The notes beneath the pieces were generated by a model. The model was not told the DNA's origin, did no database searches, and saw nothing but the letters and a program-made list of their open reading frames with translations. 64,000 bases of DNA from an uncultured Collinsella sp. Its GTDB lineage: Bacteria; Actinomycetota; Coriobacteriia; Coriobacteriales; Coriobacteriaceae. Positions 17,034-25,899 of this stretch are shown here, piece by piece. The stretch is from the NCBI GenBank assembly GCA_900542905.1, contig UQPF01000006.1:62001-126000 (forward strand), written 5' to 3'. Position 1 is the first letter of the stretch. Each line of letters starts with the position of its first letter. A program made the position numbers and the translations under genes.

Positions 17034-19031
17034 ATGGCAAAAAACACCGCAAACTATGGTAACGACAGTATCCGCCAGCTCAAGGACGAGGAGCGCGTAC
17101 GCCTGCGTCCCGCCGTCATCTTTGGCTCGGACGGACTCGACGGCTGCGCGCATGCCGCCTTCGAGATCCTGTCCAACGCCGTTGACGAGGCGCGCCAGGG
17201 CTACGGCAAGCTCATCACCCTTACCGCTTTTCGCGATGGCTCTATCCAGGTAGAGGACAACGGCCGTGGCTGCCCGCTCGACTGGAACCCTTCCGAGAAG
17301 CGCTTTAACTGGGAGCTCGTCTTTTGCGAGCTCTACGCCGGCGGCAAATACAATAACAACCAGGGCGGCGACTACGACTTCTCGCTCGGCACCAACGGCC
17401 TGGGCTCCTGCGCGACTCAGTACGCTTCCGAATACATGGACGTCACGGTTTGGCGCGACGGCAACAAGTACTCCCTGCACTTTAAGAAGGGCAAGGTTGT
17501 CGGCGCCAAAAAGAAGGCACTCGAGATTGAGCCCAGCAATGAGGACCGCACCGGCACCACCATCAAATGGCGCCCCGATCTTGAGGTCTTTACCTCCATC
17601 AGCATCCCCCACGAGTGGTATCGCGAGACCATGCGCCGCCAGGCCGTGGTCAACGCCAACGTGACCTTCCGCCTGCGCATTGAGGGCGACGATGGCGAAT
17701 TTTCCGAAGAGGACTTTTGCTATCCCAAGGGCATCGAAGACTACGTGCTCGAGAAGGTCGGTACCGACTACCTCACCGAGCCCTTCTTTATCGAGGCCGA
17801 CCGTCGCGGTCGCGACCGCGAGGACCTGCCCGACTACAACGTAAAGATCACCGCGTGCATGTGTTTCTCGCGCACCTTCATGATGCAGGAGTACTACCAC
17901 AACTCATCGTGGCTCGAGAACGGCGGTTCACCCGAAAAGGCCGCCCGTAGTGCTCTGACCAGCGCCATCGATGCCTACATTAAGCAACAGGGCAAGTACA
18001 ACAAAAACGAGAGCGGCATCAAATGGCAGGACGTCCAGGACTGCCTGGTGCTGGTGACCAACTGCTTCTCCACCCAGACGTCCTACGAAAACCAGACTAA
18101 GAAGGCCATCAACAACCGCTTTATCCAGCAGGCTATGACGGCCTTCTTTAAGGAACGCCTCTCGACTTACCTGATCGAGAACAAAGACGCCGCCAACAAG
18201 ATCATGGAGCAGGTGCTCATCAACAAGCGCTCGCGCGAGAACGCCGAAAAGACGCGTCAGAGTATCAAGACCAACCTGCAGCAAAAGACCGACATGGCCA
18301 ACCGCGTGCAGAAGTTCATCGACTGCCGCTCCAAGGACAAGAGCCGCCGCGAGATCTACATCGTAGAGGGCGACTCGGCAGCAGGCGCCATTCGCACCTC
18401 GCGCGATGCCGAGTTCCAGGGCGTCATGCCCGTCCGCGGTAAGATCCTCAACTGCCTGAAGGAGGACTATCCGCGCATCTTTAAGTCCGACATCATCATG
18501 GACCTCATGCGCGTGCTGGGCTGCGGCGTGGAGATCAAGGACAAGCGCATCAAGAACCTTGGCGCCTTTGACCTGGACAACCTCAACTGGAACAAGGTCA
18601 TTATCTGTACGGATGCCGACGTCGACGGTTATCACATCCGCACGCTCGTGCTCACCATGCTCTATCGCCTGGTGCCCACGCTTATCGACGAGGGTTACGT
18701 GTATATCGCCGAGTCGCCGCTCTACGAGATCAACTGCAAAGAGAAGACCTACTTTGCCTACACCGAGCTCGAGAAGAACGGCATCCTCAAAGAGATCGGC
18801 GACCAAAAGTGCTCGATCAACCGCTCCAAGGGTCTTGGTGAGAACGATCCGGACATGATGTGGCTCACCACCATGAATCCCGAGACGCGTCGCCTGATCA
18901 AGGTGGAGCCCGAGGACGTCACCAAGACGGAAACCATGTTCAACCTGTTGCTGGGCAACGACGAGGCAGGCCGCAAGCGCCATATCTCCGAGCACGGCAA
19001 GGAATACCTGGACCAACTGGACCTGCAATAG
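17034..19031 (+). CDS. Type IIA topoisomerase B subunit (ParE/GyrB-like, second type)
   Basis: A 665-residue ATPase/Toprim subunit. The GHKL ATPase is at 1-220 (EILSNAVDEA, VEDNGRGCPLD, GTNGLGSCATQYAS). The transducer domain follows. The Toprim domain has IYIVEGDSAAGAI, MPVRGKILNC and DADVDGYHIRTLVLTMLYR. The Toprim glutamate motif departs from the GyrB form (EGDSAGGSAKQGRDR), and fits the divergent ParE-like group seen in Clostridia and Coriobacteria alongside normal gyrase. The A subunit gene begins 45 bases later. ATG 17034 follows GAGAGAGCGAGT, a weak ribosome site. Confidence 0.92.
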   Translation: MAKNTANYGNDSIRQLKDEERVRLRPAVIFGSDGLDGCAHAAFEILSNAVDEARQGYGKLITLTAFRDGSIQVEDNGRGCPLDWNPSEKRFNWELVFCELYAGGKYNNNQGGDYDFSLGTNGLGSCATQYASEYMDVTVWRDGNKYSLHFKKGKVVGAKKKALEIEPSNEDRTGTTIKWRPDLEVFTSISIPHEWYRETMRRQAVVNANVTFRLRIEGDDGEFSEEDFCYPKGIEDYVLEKVGTDYLTEPFFIEADRRGRDREDLPDYNVKITACMCFSRTFMMQEYYHNSSWLENGGSPEKAARSALTSAIDAYIKQQGKYNKNESGIKWQDVQDCLVLVTNCFSTQTSYENQTKKAINNRFIQQAMTAFFKERLSTYLIENKDAANKIMEQVLINKRSRENAEKTRQSIKTNLQQKTDMANRVQKFIDCRSKDKSRREIYIVEGDSAAGAIRTSRDAEFQGVMPVRGKILNCLKEDYPRIFKSDIIMDLMRVLGCGVEIKDKRIKNLGAFDLDNLNWNKVIICTDADVDGYHIRTLVLTMLYRLVPTLIDEGYVYIAESPLYEINCKEKTYFAYTELEKNGILKEIGDQKCSINRSKGLGENDPDMMWLTTMNPETRRLIKVEPEDVTKTETMFNLLLGNDEAGRKRHISEHGKEYLDQLDLQ

Positions 19032-19076
19032 CAGCAAATCGATAACGACGGCCCATAAGAAGTTCAAGAGGATATC

Positions 19077-21317
19077 GTGGCAAAGAAGAAGACGAAGAAC
19101 CAGCCAAAGAAAAAGCAGGTCAACGCCGAAAACGTCATCGGCCTGCACTCCGAGGTCACCGACCAGCCGATCACGCAGACGCTCGAGGTCAACTACATGC
19201 CCTACGCCATGAGCGTCAACGTCTCGCGTGCGTTCCCCGAGATCGACGGCTTTAAGCCCTCGCACCGCAAGCTGCTCTACACCATGTACAAGATGGGTCT
19301 GCTCAAGGGCGAGCGCCAGAAGAGCGCCAACATCGTGGGCCAGACCATGAAGCTCAACCCGCACGGCGATGCCGCGATCTACGAGACGATGGTGCGCCTG
19401 GCGACGGGCAACGAAGCGCTGCTTGCCCCCTTCGTGGAGTCGAAGGGCAACTTTGGCAAGTACTATTCGGGCGACCTGAGCTACGCCGCCTCGCGTTATA
19501 CCGAGGCCAAGCTCTCCCCCATCAGCGCCGAGATCTTCAAGGACATCGACAAGGATCCGGTCGACTTCGTTGACAGCTACGACGGCGCCATGAAGGAGCC
19601 GCGTCTGCTACCCACCACGTTCCCTAACATCCTCGTCTCGGCCAACAAGGGCATCGGCGTCGCCATGGCATCCGACATCTGCGGCTTCAACCTCAACGAG
19701 GTCTGCACCGCCACCATGCATTACCTGCAGGATCCCGACTGCGACCTGCTAGAGTACATGCCCATGCCCGACTTCTCAACCGGCGGCGAGATCATCTACC
19801 GCCGCGAGGAGATGGAAAAGATTATCGAGACCGGCCTTGGCAGCTTCCAAATCCGCTCCCGCTGGCGCTGGATTCCCGAAGAGCGCATCATCGAGGTCTA
19901 CGAGATCCCCTACACCACCAAGACCGATGTCATCATCGAGCGCATCGTCAAGCTCTCCAAGGAGGGCAAGGTCAAGGAGATCGCCGATATCCGCGACGAG
20001 ACCGACCTCTCGGGCTTGCGCATCGCCATCGACCTTAAGCGCGGCGTCGACCCCGACAAACTCATGGCCAAGCTCTATCGCTCGACCACGCTGCAGGATT
20101 CGTTCTCATGCAACTTCAACGTGCTGGTCGATGGTTACCCTCGCGTTATGGGCGTGCGCCAGATCCTGCACGAGTGGGTCAAGTGGCGTATTGAGTCCAC
20201 GCGTCGCCGCATTAACTTTGACCTGGGCAAAAAGTCCGAGCGCCTGCACCTGCTGCACGGCCTCGAGGCGATTCTGCTCGACATTGACAAGGCCATCGCC
20301 ATCATCCGCGGCACCAAACTCGAGGCCGAGGTCGTGCCCAACCTTATGAAGGGTTTCGACATCGACGAGACCCAGGCCGAGTTTGTTGCCGAGCTTAAGC
20401 TCCGCAACATCAACAAGGAGTACATCCTCAACCGCACCAAGGACATCGCTAAGCTTGAGGGCGAGATTGCCGAGCTTGAGGAGATCCTCTCCAGCGAGGA
20501 GAACATCAAGAAGGTCATCAGCGACGAGCTGGCCGCGGTCAACAAGAGGTACGTGATGCCGCGCCGTACGGGCAGGATCGAGCCCCATGAGGTTATCGAA
20601 GTAAGCTTGGAGCCCGAGGTCGAGGAGTACCCGGTCACCATCATGCTCTCGCGCGATGGCTACCTTAAGAAGATGACGGACCGCGTACTCAAAAAGGCGA
20701 CCACGCTCAAGTACAAGGACGGCGACAAACCCTTTATCGAGTTCCCGTCCTCCAACACGCACGAGCTGCTCGTGTTTACCAACAAGAGCCAGGTGTACAA
20801 GTGCAAGGTTGCGGCATTTGAGGACACCAAGTCGGCCCAGCTGGGCTCGTACCTGCCGACCGATCTTGAGATGGAACCCGACGAGAGTGTCATCTGGGTC
20901 ATCGACCCCGAGGACTACAAGGCCGACGTGTTGTTCGTCTTTGAGAACGGCCGCGTGGTGCGCGTCGCGCTTTCTGGATACGTCACTAAAACCAACCGCA
21001 AGCGCCTCAAGAACGCCATCTACGGTGGCAGCAAGCTGCTGTATGCCCAGGTGCTCAAGGAAGATCGCGACATCGCACTGGTCTCGAGCGACTATCGTTT
21101 GATGAACTTCAACACGTCGCTGCTCAAGACCAAGACGACTACCAACACGCAGGGCGTCCAGGCCTTTACGGCCAAGAAGGGCCGCTCGGTCACCACCGTC
21201 GGCACAACCGAGGAGATCCTTGGCGCCGGCGTCTCAGCCGAGAAGTTCACCGCGCAGAGCCTACCCTCCGCCGGTGCCCTCATGAAGGAAAACGACATGC
21301 CGAGTCTGTTTGACTAG
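19077..21317 (+). CDS. Type IIA topoisomerase A subunit (ParC/GyrA-like, second type)
   Basis: A 746-residue breakage-reunion subunit with GTG start (AGAGG upstream) and a lysine-rich N-terminal tail (KKKTKNQPKKKQ). It has the winged helix (FPEIDGFKPSHRKLLYTMYKMGL) and the catalytic tyrosine Tyr141 in AASRYTEAKLS. A coiled-coil gate region (about 440-500) is followed by a shortened beta-pinwheel domain (about 530-720). The canonical GyrA-box is not seen, so wrapping/negative supercoiling is unlikely and a decatenating or relaxing role more likely (inference). The last 15 codons and the downstream ATPase gene exist as a decayed copy at 6735-7066. Confidence 0.92.
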   Translation: MAKKKTKNQPKKKQVNAENVIGLHSEVTDQPITQTLEVNYMPYAMSVNVSRAFPEIDGFKPSHRKLLYTMYKMGLLKGERQKSANIVGQTMKLNPHGDAAIYETMVRLATGNEALLAPFVESKGNFGKYYSGDLSYAASRYTEAKLSPISAEIFKDIDKDPVDFVDSYDGAMKEPRLLPTTFPNILVSANKGIGVAMASDICGFNLNEVCTATMHYLQDPDCDLLEYMPMPDFSTGGEIIYRREEMEKIIETGLGSFQIRSRWRWIPEERIIEVYEIPYTTKTDVIIERIVKLSKEGKVKEIADIRDETDLSGLRIAIDLKRGVDPDKLMAKLYRSTTLQDSFSCNFNVLVDGYPRVMGVRQILHEWVKWRIESTRRRINFDLGKKSERLHLLHGLEAILLDIDKAIAIIRGTKLEAEVVPNLMKGFDIDETQAEFVAELKLRNINKEYILNRTKDIAKLEGEIAELEEILSSEENIKKVISDELAAVNKRYVMPRRTGRIEPHEVIEVSLEPEVEEYPVTIMLSRDGYLKKMTDRVLKKATTLKYKDGDKPFIEFPSSNTHELLVFTNKSQVYKCKVAAFEDTKSAQLGSYLPTDLEMEPDESVIWVIDPEDYKADVLFVFENGRVVRVALSGYVTKTNRKRLKNAIYGGSKLLYAQVLKEDRDIALVSSDYRLMNFNTSLLKTKTTTNTQGVQAFTAKKGRSVTTVGTTEEILGAGVSAEKFTAQSLPSAGALMKENDMPSLFD

Positions 21318-21353
21318 GTACCACGGCAACGAGACCGTTAGATACTTCGCAAA

Positions 21354-21404
21354 GCGACGAGGCCCGGAGCGCAACGGCATTGCGCCCGGGACTCGTCGTT
21401 TTTC
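21354..21404 (+). terminator. Terminator of the topoisomerase operon
   Basis: A long stem (CGACGAG.CCCGG.GCGCAA pairing with TTGCGC.CCGGG.CTCGTCG) followed by TTTTTCTT, 37 bases past the stop of the A subunit gene. Confidence 0.88.
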
Positions 21405-21501
21405 TTCTCAACTATTTCTTAACGCAGATTAATTGATTTCTGCTTATTTTTCTGCGTAAAAAAATGTCAGCGTCACTGCTTCGATGACCTTTGGTCGGTC
21501 G

Positions 21502-21558
21502 TTAGCAAAACTTGCAAAAATTAACAAAACTTGCAAAAATTAGCAAAACTTACAAAGG
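21502..21558 (+). repeat. Three 19-bp tandem repeats before the AAA ATPase gene
   Basis: Units of TTAGCAAAACTTGCAAAAA at 21502, 21521 and 21540; unit 2 has one change and unit 3 ends in ACAAAGG, merging into the ribosome site of the ATPase gene. The array is AT-rich in a GC-rich genome and lies in the untranslated leader. It could be an operator array or a slipped-strand switch. Confidence 0.85.
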
Positions 21559-21565
21559 AGACACC

Positions 21566-22660
21566 ATGGAGTACAGCAAGAACCCCTTTACCCCGACGTT
21601 CGGAAGTATCCCTCCCTTTCTAGCGGGTCGCGAGCATATTCTGCGTGACATCAACCGTGGTTTTATCAACGGCCCAGGAGATCCAAACCTGTCGACTATT
21701 TTTACGGGCGCAAGGGGAACGGGCAAGACGGCGCTTCTCTCGCTCCTTTCAGAAACGGCGCTTGAACACGGTTGGATCGCAGCAAATGTCTCCGCCATGC
21801 CAGGCATGCTCGAAGATATTATCGAGCGAACCAAAGAAGCCGCAGATAGCTACCTCTCACAGCCTCACGCGCGCATAAACGGTGTTCAAATTGGCCCAGT
21901 GGGCATCGATTGGACATATGCTCAAGAGGCTCAGGGCAACTGGCGCACGCGCATGAATGGCATCTTTAAGCAACTCGAAAAACATGACATCGGACTTCTC
22001 ATCACCATCGATGAAGTCACCGTCGATCTCGAAGAAATGCTTCAATTTGCCTCTGTTTACCAGCACTTTGTACGCGAAGGTAAAAAAGTTGCCCTACTCA
22101 TGGCAGGACTGCCCTACAAAGTATCGGCGTTGCTGCGTAACGATTCCGTCTCGTTTCTCAGGCGTTCCCAATATCATCAGTTGGGACGAATCACTGACGT
22201 TGAAATTGCAAACGCATTCCGCAAAACCGTTGAGGCCGGAGGCCGCTCAATCACGCCAGAAGCGCTCGAGGATGCCGTGAAGGCCGTCGACGGATTCCCC
22301 TACATGATGCAGCTCGTCGGATATCGCACATGGGATGTTTCGGAGAACTCGCCCAAAATCAGCGCACCTGATGTCCAGCAGGGTTCTCTGCTTGCCCGTA
22401 TGGAGCTGCGCGATCGAATTCTCGAAACGACCTATCGGGAGCTTTCCGATAAAGACATTGAGTTTTTGCTCGCGATGCTGCCCGATTCTGGCCCCAGCAG
22501 GGTCTCGGAGATAGCCAAACGCATGGGCGTTGCCAGCAACTATGCAAGCCAATATAAACGCCGTCTCCTCGAGGACGGCGTCATCGGGGAACGTGGACGT
22601 GGACTCGTTGGCTTTGACATCCCCGCGTTCAGGGAGTTCCTGAGCGAGAAAGTCTCCTAG
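21566..22660 (+). CDS. AAA (AAA_16/Orc-like) ATPase with winged-helix C-terminus
   Basis: A 364-residue protein from ATG 21566 (AAAGGAG upstream). The N-terminal NPFTPTFGSIPPFLAGREH leads into Walker A GARGTGKT (about 48-55), Walker B LLITIDEV and a sensor region (ALLMAGLP). The C-terminal winged helix contains SRVSEIAKRMGVASNYASQYKRRLLEDGVI. This is the archaeal-ATPase/Orc1-like layout found in multi-copy families in gut Actinobacteria; members are often linked to accessory DNA, and their cellular role is unknown. Three 19-bp repeats precede it, and a degenerate second copy exists at 6815-7066. Confidence 0.85.
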   Translation: MEYSKNPFTPTFGSIPPFLAGREHILRDINRGFINGPGDPNLSTIFTGARGTGKTALLSLLSETALEHGWIAANVSAMPGMLEDIIERTKEAADSYLSQPHARINGVQIGPVGIDWTYAQEAQGNWRTRMNGIFKQLEKHDIGLLITIDEVTVDLEEMLQFASVYQHFVREGKKVALLMAGLPYKVSALLRNDSVSFLRRSQYHQLGRITDVEIANAFRKTVEAGGRSITPEALEDAVKAVDGFPYMMQLVGYRTWDVSENSPKISAPDVQQGSLLARMELRDRILETTYRELSDKDIEFLLAMLPDSGPSRVSEIAKRMGVASNYASQYKRRLLEDGVIGERGRGLVGFDIPAFREFLSEKVS

Positions 22661-22690
22661 CACGCGGAGATTGTCCACAAGGGCAACGGT

Positions 22691-22755
22691 GCATGGCAAT
22701 CAACGATTCACCCGGCAAGGACGGCAAGTACTTCCGCCAACGCTGATTGCCATGC
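22691..22755. repeat. Perfect 12-bp inverted repeat with 41-base spacer
   Basis: GCATGGCAATCA (22691-22702) pairs exactly with TGATTGCCATGC (22744-22755). It lies between the convergent ATPase and flavodoxin-fold genes. The right side is followed by GTTCTTCTTGTCCTT, only loosely T-rich, so terminator activity is doubtful; it may be a remnant of a small mobile element. Confidence 0.55.
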
Positions 22756-22768
22756 GTTCTTCTTGTCC

Positions 22769-23299
22769 TTAGGCGAGCTTGCGGGCGAGCTCTCGCACCT
22801 CTTCCAACTTGGGCGAGGATGCCATGCTGTCGCGCTCGGTCATACCGCTGATGGTGACAATGCCCAGGTCCTCCCACTTGCAGTATGCGCATGTGGACTT
22901 GTACATAGCGATCGCCGCATCATAGACGCCCTCGCTGTGGCTATCGAGCAAAAGGGCCGTCTTGGTGAACGGGAAGCCCGTAGCACCGAAGGCGTACAGG
23001 CGGTCGATAGCGGCCTTCTCCTGCGCAGTGATATCAAACCAGTAAATAGGCGAAGCGAAGACAACCATATCGGCGCCTTTCAGCGACTCGATCACGTCGG
23101 CCATGTCATCCTTCTGCACGCAAGTGCCCTCATGGGCGAAGCAATACTGACACCCCAGGCAACCAGCGATCTTCTTGCTGGCAACGCGGATGACCTCGAC
23201 CGTATGGCCGACCTCGCGCGCGGTCTCGGCAAACGCCTCGACCATGGTATCGGTATTGGCGCCCTTGCGCGGGCTACCACTCAATACAACGATATTCAT
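22769..23299 (-). CDS. NADPH-dependent FMN reductase / flavodoxin-fold protein
   Basis: A 176-residue protein with the FMN-binding loop SGSPRKGANTDTM at 7-19 and the second flavin loop ASPIYWFDITAQEKAAIDR. A cysteine cluster, GCLGCQYCFAHEGTCVQKDDM, lies between them, as in the iron-sulfur-flavoprotein-like NAD(P)H oxidoreductases. It probably reduces quinones or other acceptors. Start ATG 23299 follows GGAGGGAG. It is a single gene ending convergently with the ATPase gene. Confidence 0.9.
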   Translation of the reverse strand: MNIVVLSGSPRKGANTDTMVEAFAETAREVGHTVEVIRVASKKIAGCLGCQYCFAHEGTCVQKDDMADVIESLKGADMVVFASPIYWFDITAQEKAAIDRLYAFGATGFPFTKTALLLDSHSEGVYDAAIAMYKSTCAYCKWEDLGIVTISGMTERDSMASSPKLEEVRELARKLA

Positions 23300-23387
23300 A
23301 GAAATCTCCCTCCTTCATGCCGCAGGCGCGCGGCATATTTTTTGTTTTAACCAAAACGTATGGAGTTATTCAATCGCCTCGTTTCAG

Positions 23388-23405
23388 CTACTCCCACTCG
23401 ACAAT
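23388..23405 (-). other. guaA 3'-end-like direct repeat (outer att-like site)
   Basis: The minus strand reads P-V-A-P-I-V-E-W-E-stop here, matching the guaA C-terminus P-P-A-T-I-E-W-E-stop encoded at 26675. The shared core is GAGTGGGA-TAG. It is interpreted as an old attachment-site copy left by integration at guaA. Confidence 0.6.
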
Positions 23406-23535
23406 AGGAGCCACTGGCCAAAAGCCTGTCAACATCAAAACAAGTTTTCAATCTATCGATTCTACGTGAGGCAATGGTCCTCATTTGATACCCGCGCTGT
23501 TTGCGCACTAGGGAGCAAAGGAATCTGGCCGCCGC

Positions 23536-23877
23536 TCAAATAAGATCACCGCCATCTTGCATAAACGACGCCATGTTAAGGTGCCTGATGCCATCCCTCT
23601 CCTGCAATAGAGGATCAAGCGTGAACAAGTAGCGCGGATAACCATCCCTGATGTGGCCGAACGGCCTGTACTCGCGCTCCTCGACGCCTCTGTCGGCAAT
23701 CGACATAGAGACCTGGATGTAGGCGTAAGCATTGCGCCTACGAGCGATGAAGTCACACTCGAGCTTCCCAATACGGCCCACAGAAAGCTCATACCCGCGC
23801 GATGCAAGATAGAGGTAGATCTTCACGTCGGTATATACGCAAGATGCGCCCCCTTTTTTTCTCAGCGTCCATTTCAT
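23536..23877 (-). pseudogene. C-terminal fragment of a DUF4143 AAA_14 ATPase
   Basis: About 113 residues corresponding to the extreme C-terminus of the AAA_14/DUF4143 family: VYTDVKIYLYLASRGYELSVGRIGKLECDFIARRR, then IQVSMSI and HIRDGYPRYLFTLDPLL. The PD-(D/E)xK-like C-terminal domain is all that is left; the ATPase part and the natural start are absent. Full-length proteins are about 400 residues and of unknown function, often in accessory DNA. It lies between two guaA-end repeats. Confidence 0.75.
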
Positions 23878-23927
23878 CAGTTATGGGGGTGCTTTTTTAC
23901 ATTTTATAAAAAAGCGTACCGATAACT

Positions 23928-23939
23928 TATTCCCACTCA
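23928..23939 (-). other. guaA 3'-end-like direct repeat (inner att-like site)
   Basis: The minus strand reads TGAGTGGGAATA, identical over 12 bases to the end of guaA at 26675-26686, and encodes E-T-E-W-E-stop. With the guaA copy it brackets a 2.7-kb segment of accessory genes. Confidence 0.65.
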
Positions 23940-24427
23940 GTTTCGAAAATCGAATGGTTTTGAAGTTTCGAAAGCGGCAGGGCACCATGCATAAGGGCAT
24001 GTTGGGATCCGCACCAGTAAAACAGGAATTGACTCACGCGAGAAGGCGTCGCCCCGTCGCCTCGATGCGTGCGACAGGCAGATTAGGTTTGGGGAGTAGA
24101 ACGGCCCTTGCGCGAGGCGTGAATTGTAATCGATAAAGCCGAGCTTTGAGAACATGCGGTTTATCTCGTCGAACGTTGAGTCAACAGGGGCTTGCGCCCC
24201 GTCGGCCGACTTGGCGACGCCCATGTCCATGATGCCGGGCACAAGTGTGAATGCGCCACGTGGAGGCGAAGGGGTCACCCGAAAGGTTGATGGTAAGCGA
24301 GCACCAGAGGTCAAGGTGGTCCTCGCCTTCCGGGTTTGTGAGGTCGAGGGCGAGTGCCCCTCCCTCGGTCGCGTACAGCGGCGGCAGGCACTCGGCCAGC
24401 TCCTCAGTCATAAGCGCTTGCATGTCC
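23937..24427 (-). pseudogene. Frameshifted small gene of unknown function
   Basis: ATG 24427 with a strong ribosome site (GGAGGGG) starts MQALMTEELAECLPPLYATEGGALALDLTN ... CSLTINLSGDPFA. The frame then becomes low-quality and stops at 24181, while the neighbouring frame continues coding-like with STFDEINRMFSKLGFIDYNSRLAQGPFYS. One frameshift near 24260 would join them. The opening LPPLYATE recalls the DUF2958 opening, but the rest does not follow that family. It is inside the guaA island. Confidence 0.4.
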
Positions 24428-24802
24428 GTCTCCCCTCCAGGCCACGTCGGACCCCTAGAATCTTCGCCCCGCGGGCAAAGCCTCGGCGCGCCCCATGGCA
24501 TCTCGGCTTTGCCCCCTGCAATGTCGCGCAGCGGAGACACCACCTGAGACGGATGTCGATGCATCGAACCCGAGACCGGGCGCGGCGGCGGGGAGCCTCT
24601 CGCGCGAACAATCTGCTCGATCCTGCCGCACCCATCTTAAAAAAGTTCGAAAAACGTTCAATCGTACGACATCCGTCGAACAGTCGGGGGTACACACCAC
24701 TACAGAAGGCCCACGGAACGGGGGGCGAGATGGTCGGCGACGGGTTCAAGGCACTCTCCGGCCCCACGCTCCGCTAGGGAGGGCGTCGGGAGGGAGGCCG
24801 TA

Positions 24803-25264
24803 ATGGGTGAGAAGGACGAGCGGCCGGAGCGGGTGTTCCCCGGCAGGACAGACCCGTGGTTCATAGCGGCCATGGTGATTGTGGCGGGCGGTTTATCCGC
24901 GGCGTGTATCGCGTGTTTCCTGAGCTCGAGTCCCGCGCTCCTATGGGGCTGGTTCGCGCTGCTGCCCGTCCCGGCCCTCGTGGCCCTGGCCGCCCTTCCC
25001 GTCCGCAGCAACCGTCTCGAGCTCTACGGCGACCGCCTCGTCGTCGTGTACGCTAGGATGCGTTCGGTGATACCCTACGCCCACGTGCGGGGCGTCCGGC
25101 GCACCAGGACGCTCTGGGCGGGGACGGCCAACTCGCTCGACCGCGTCTATATCGAGGCGCCCTACGACGGCGACGCCATCGTCTCGGTGACCGACAACGA
25201 TGCCCTCGTGGCAGAGCTCGAGCGTAGGTGCGGCCTGCGGCCCGGCTGCGAACAAGGCAACTAG
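24803..25264 (+). CDS. Membrane protein with bacterial PH domain (DUF1200/bPH-like)
   Basis: A 153-residue protein with two close hydrophobic helices (FIAAMVIVAGGLSAACIACFLS and LLWGWFALLPVPALVALAAL) followed by a PH-like domain: RLELYGDRLVVVYARMRSVIPYAHVRGV ... SLDRVYIEAP ... IVSVTDNDALVAELERR, the pattern of DUF1200/YyaB-type proteins. Function is unknown. Start ATG 24803 follows GGGAGG. It belongs to the guaA island. Confidence 0.7.
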   Translation: MGEKDERPERVFPGRTDPWFIAAMVIVAGGLSAACIACFLSSSPALLWGWFALLPVPALVALAALPVRSNRLELYGDRLVVVYARMRSVIPYAHVRGVRRTRTLWAGTANSLDRVYIEAPYDGDAIVSVTDNDALVAELERRCGLRPGCEQGN

Positions 25265-25289
25265 CTTCGCAGGGCGGCTATCAGCGACT

Positions 25290-25691
25290 TGCTGCTCATC
25301 GTCATATCACGACGGTCAATTCTGGGTCGGGCTGGCGGAGCACGTCGAGGGCGGAAGGTATGGCGTCGCCCGCATCGTCTTCGGCGCGGAGCCGTCCGAT
25401 GAGGAGATTCTGCGATTCGTTACAAGCGAATGGGAAAAGTTCTCGTTCTTCGGCGACAAGGCCACTGAAACAAGCAAGCCCGCGAAGAACCCCAAGCGGC
25501 ACGCTCGCGAGGCAGCGAAAGCCCTTAAACGGCCCGCGGTGAGCACCAAGGCACAACAGGCGCTCGCGGCACAGCGGGAAGCGATGAAGCGGGAGTCGGC
25601 TCAAGCAAGAAGCCGACGCCGTGTGGAAAAGGCTGATGCGCGCTACGAACAGAGAAAACTGAAGCGCAAGCAGAAACATCGCGGGCATTGA
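25290..25691 (+). pseudogene. DUF2992 (YjdF-like) gene lacking an intact start
   Basis: The frame carries the YjdF/DUF2992 signature YHDGQFWVGLAEHVEGGRYGVARIVFGAEPSDEEILRFV and a basic C-terminal tail (KRESAQARSRRRVEKADARYEQRKLKRKQKH). Upstream in this frame the only start is ATG 25200, deep in the PH gene, with no ribosome site. The expected hydrophobic first strand (LLLIVI) is in another frame just before YHDG. A one-base indel near 25300 therefore probably removed the start. If translation still begins elsewhere, the rest is intact. Confidence 0.55.
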
Positions 25692-25899
25692 TCGCTATTT
25701 GCAGCAAGGCAAACCATATACAGCAGCGGCGCCAGTTCCACTTGAAGCCGACGCCGCGTAGACGCTGATGGTGACGGCTATGCACGGGCACGGGCGCGCC
25801 ACCGCACTTCACAGCTTGTTTCTCAAGTATTTGGGACGCACACGCGGCGTTCAAAAATGCGGAGCGACTCCGCATGGCTCGAGACTGAGCCGAGATGCC

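Noticed and set aside
17928..19364. 478-codon open frame antisense to the topoisomerase B gene
   Set aside because: Shadow of a well-supported gene; Val/Leu/Asp/His-rich artefact composition.
21502..21558. Possible CRISPR array
   Set aside because: Contiguous 19-bp tandem units with no spacers and no cas genes.
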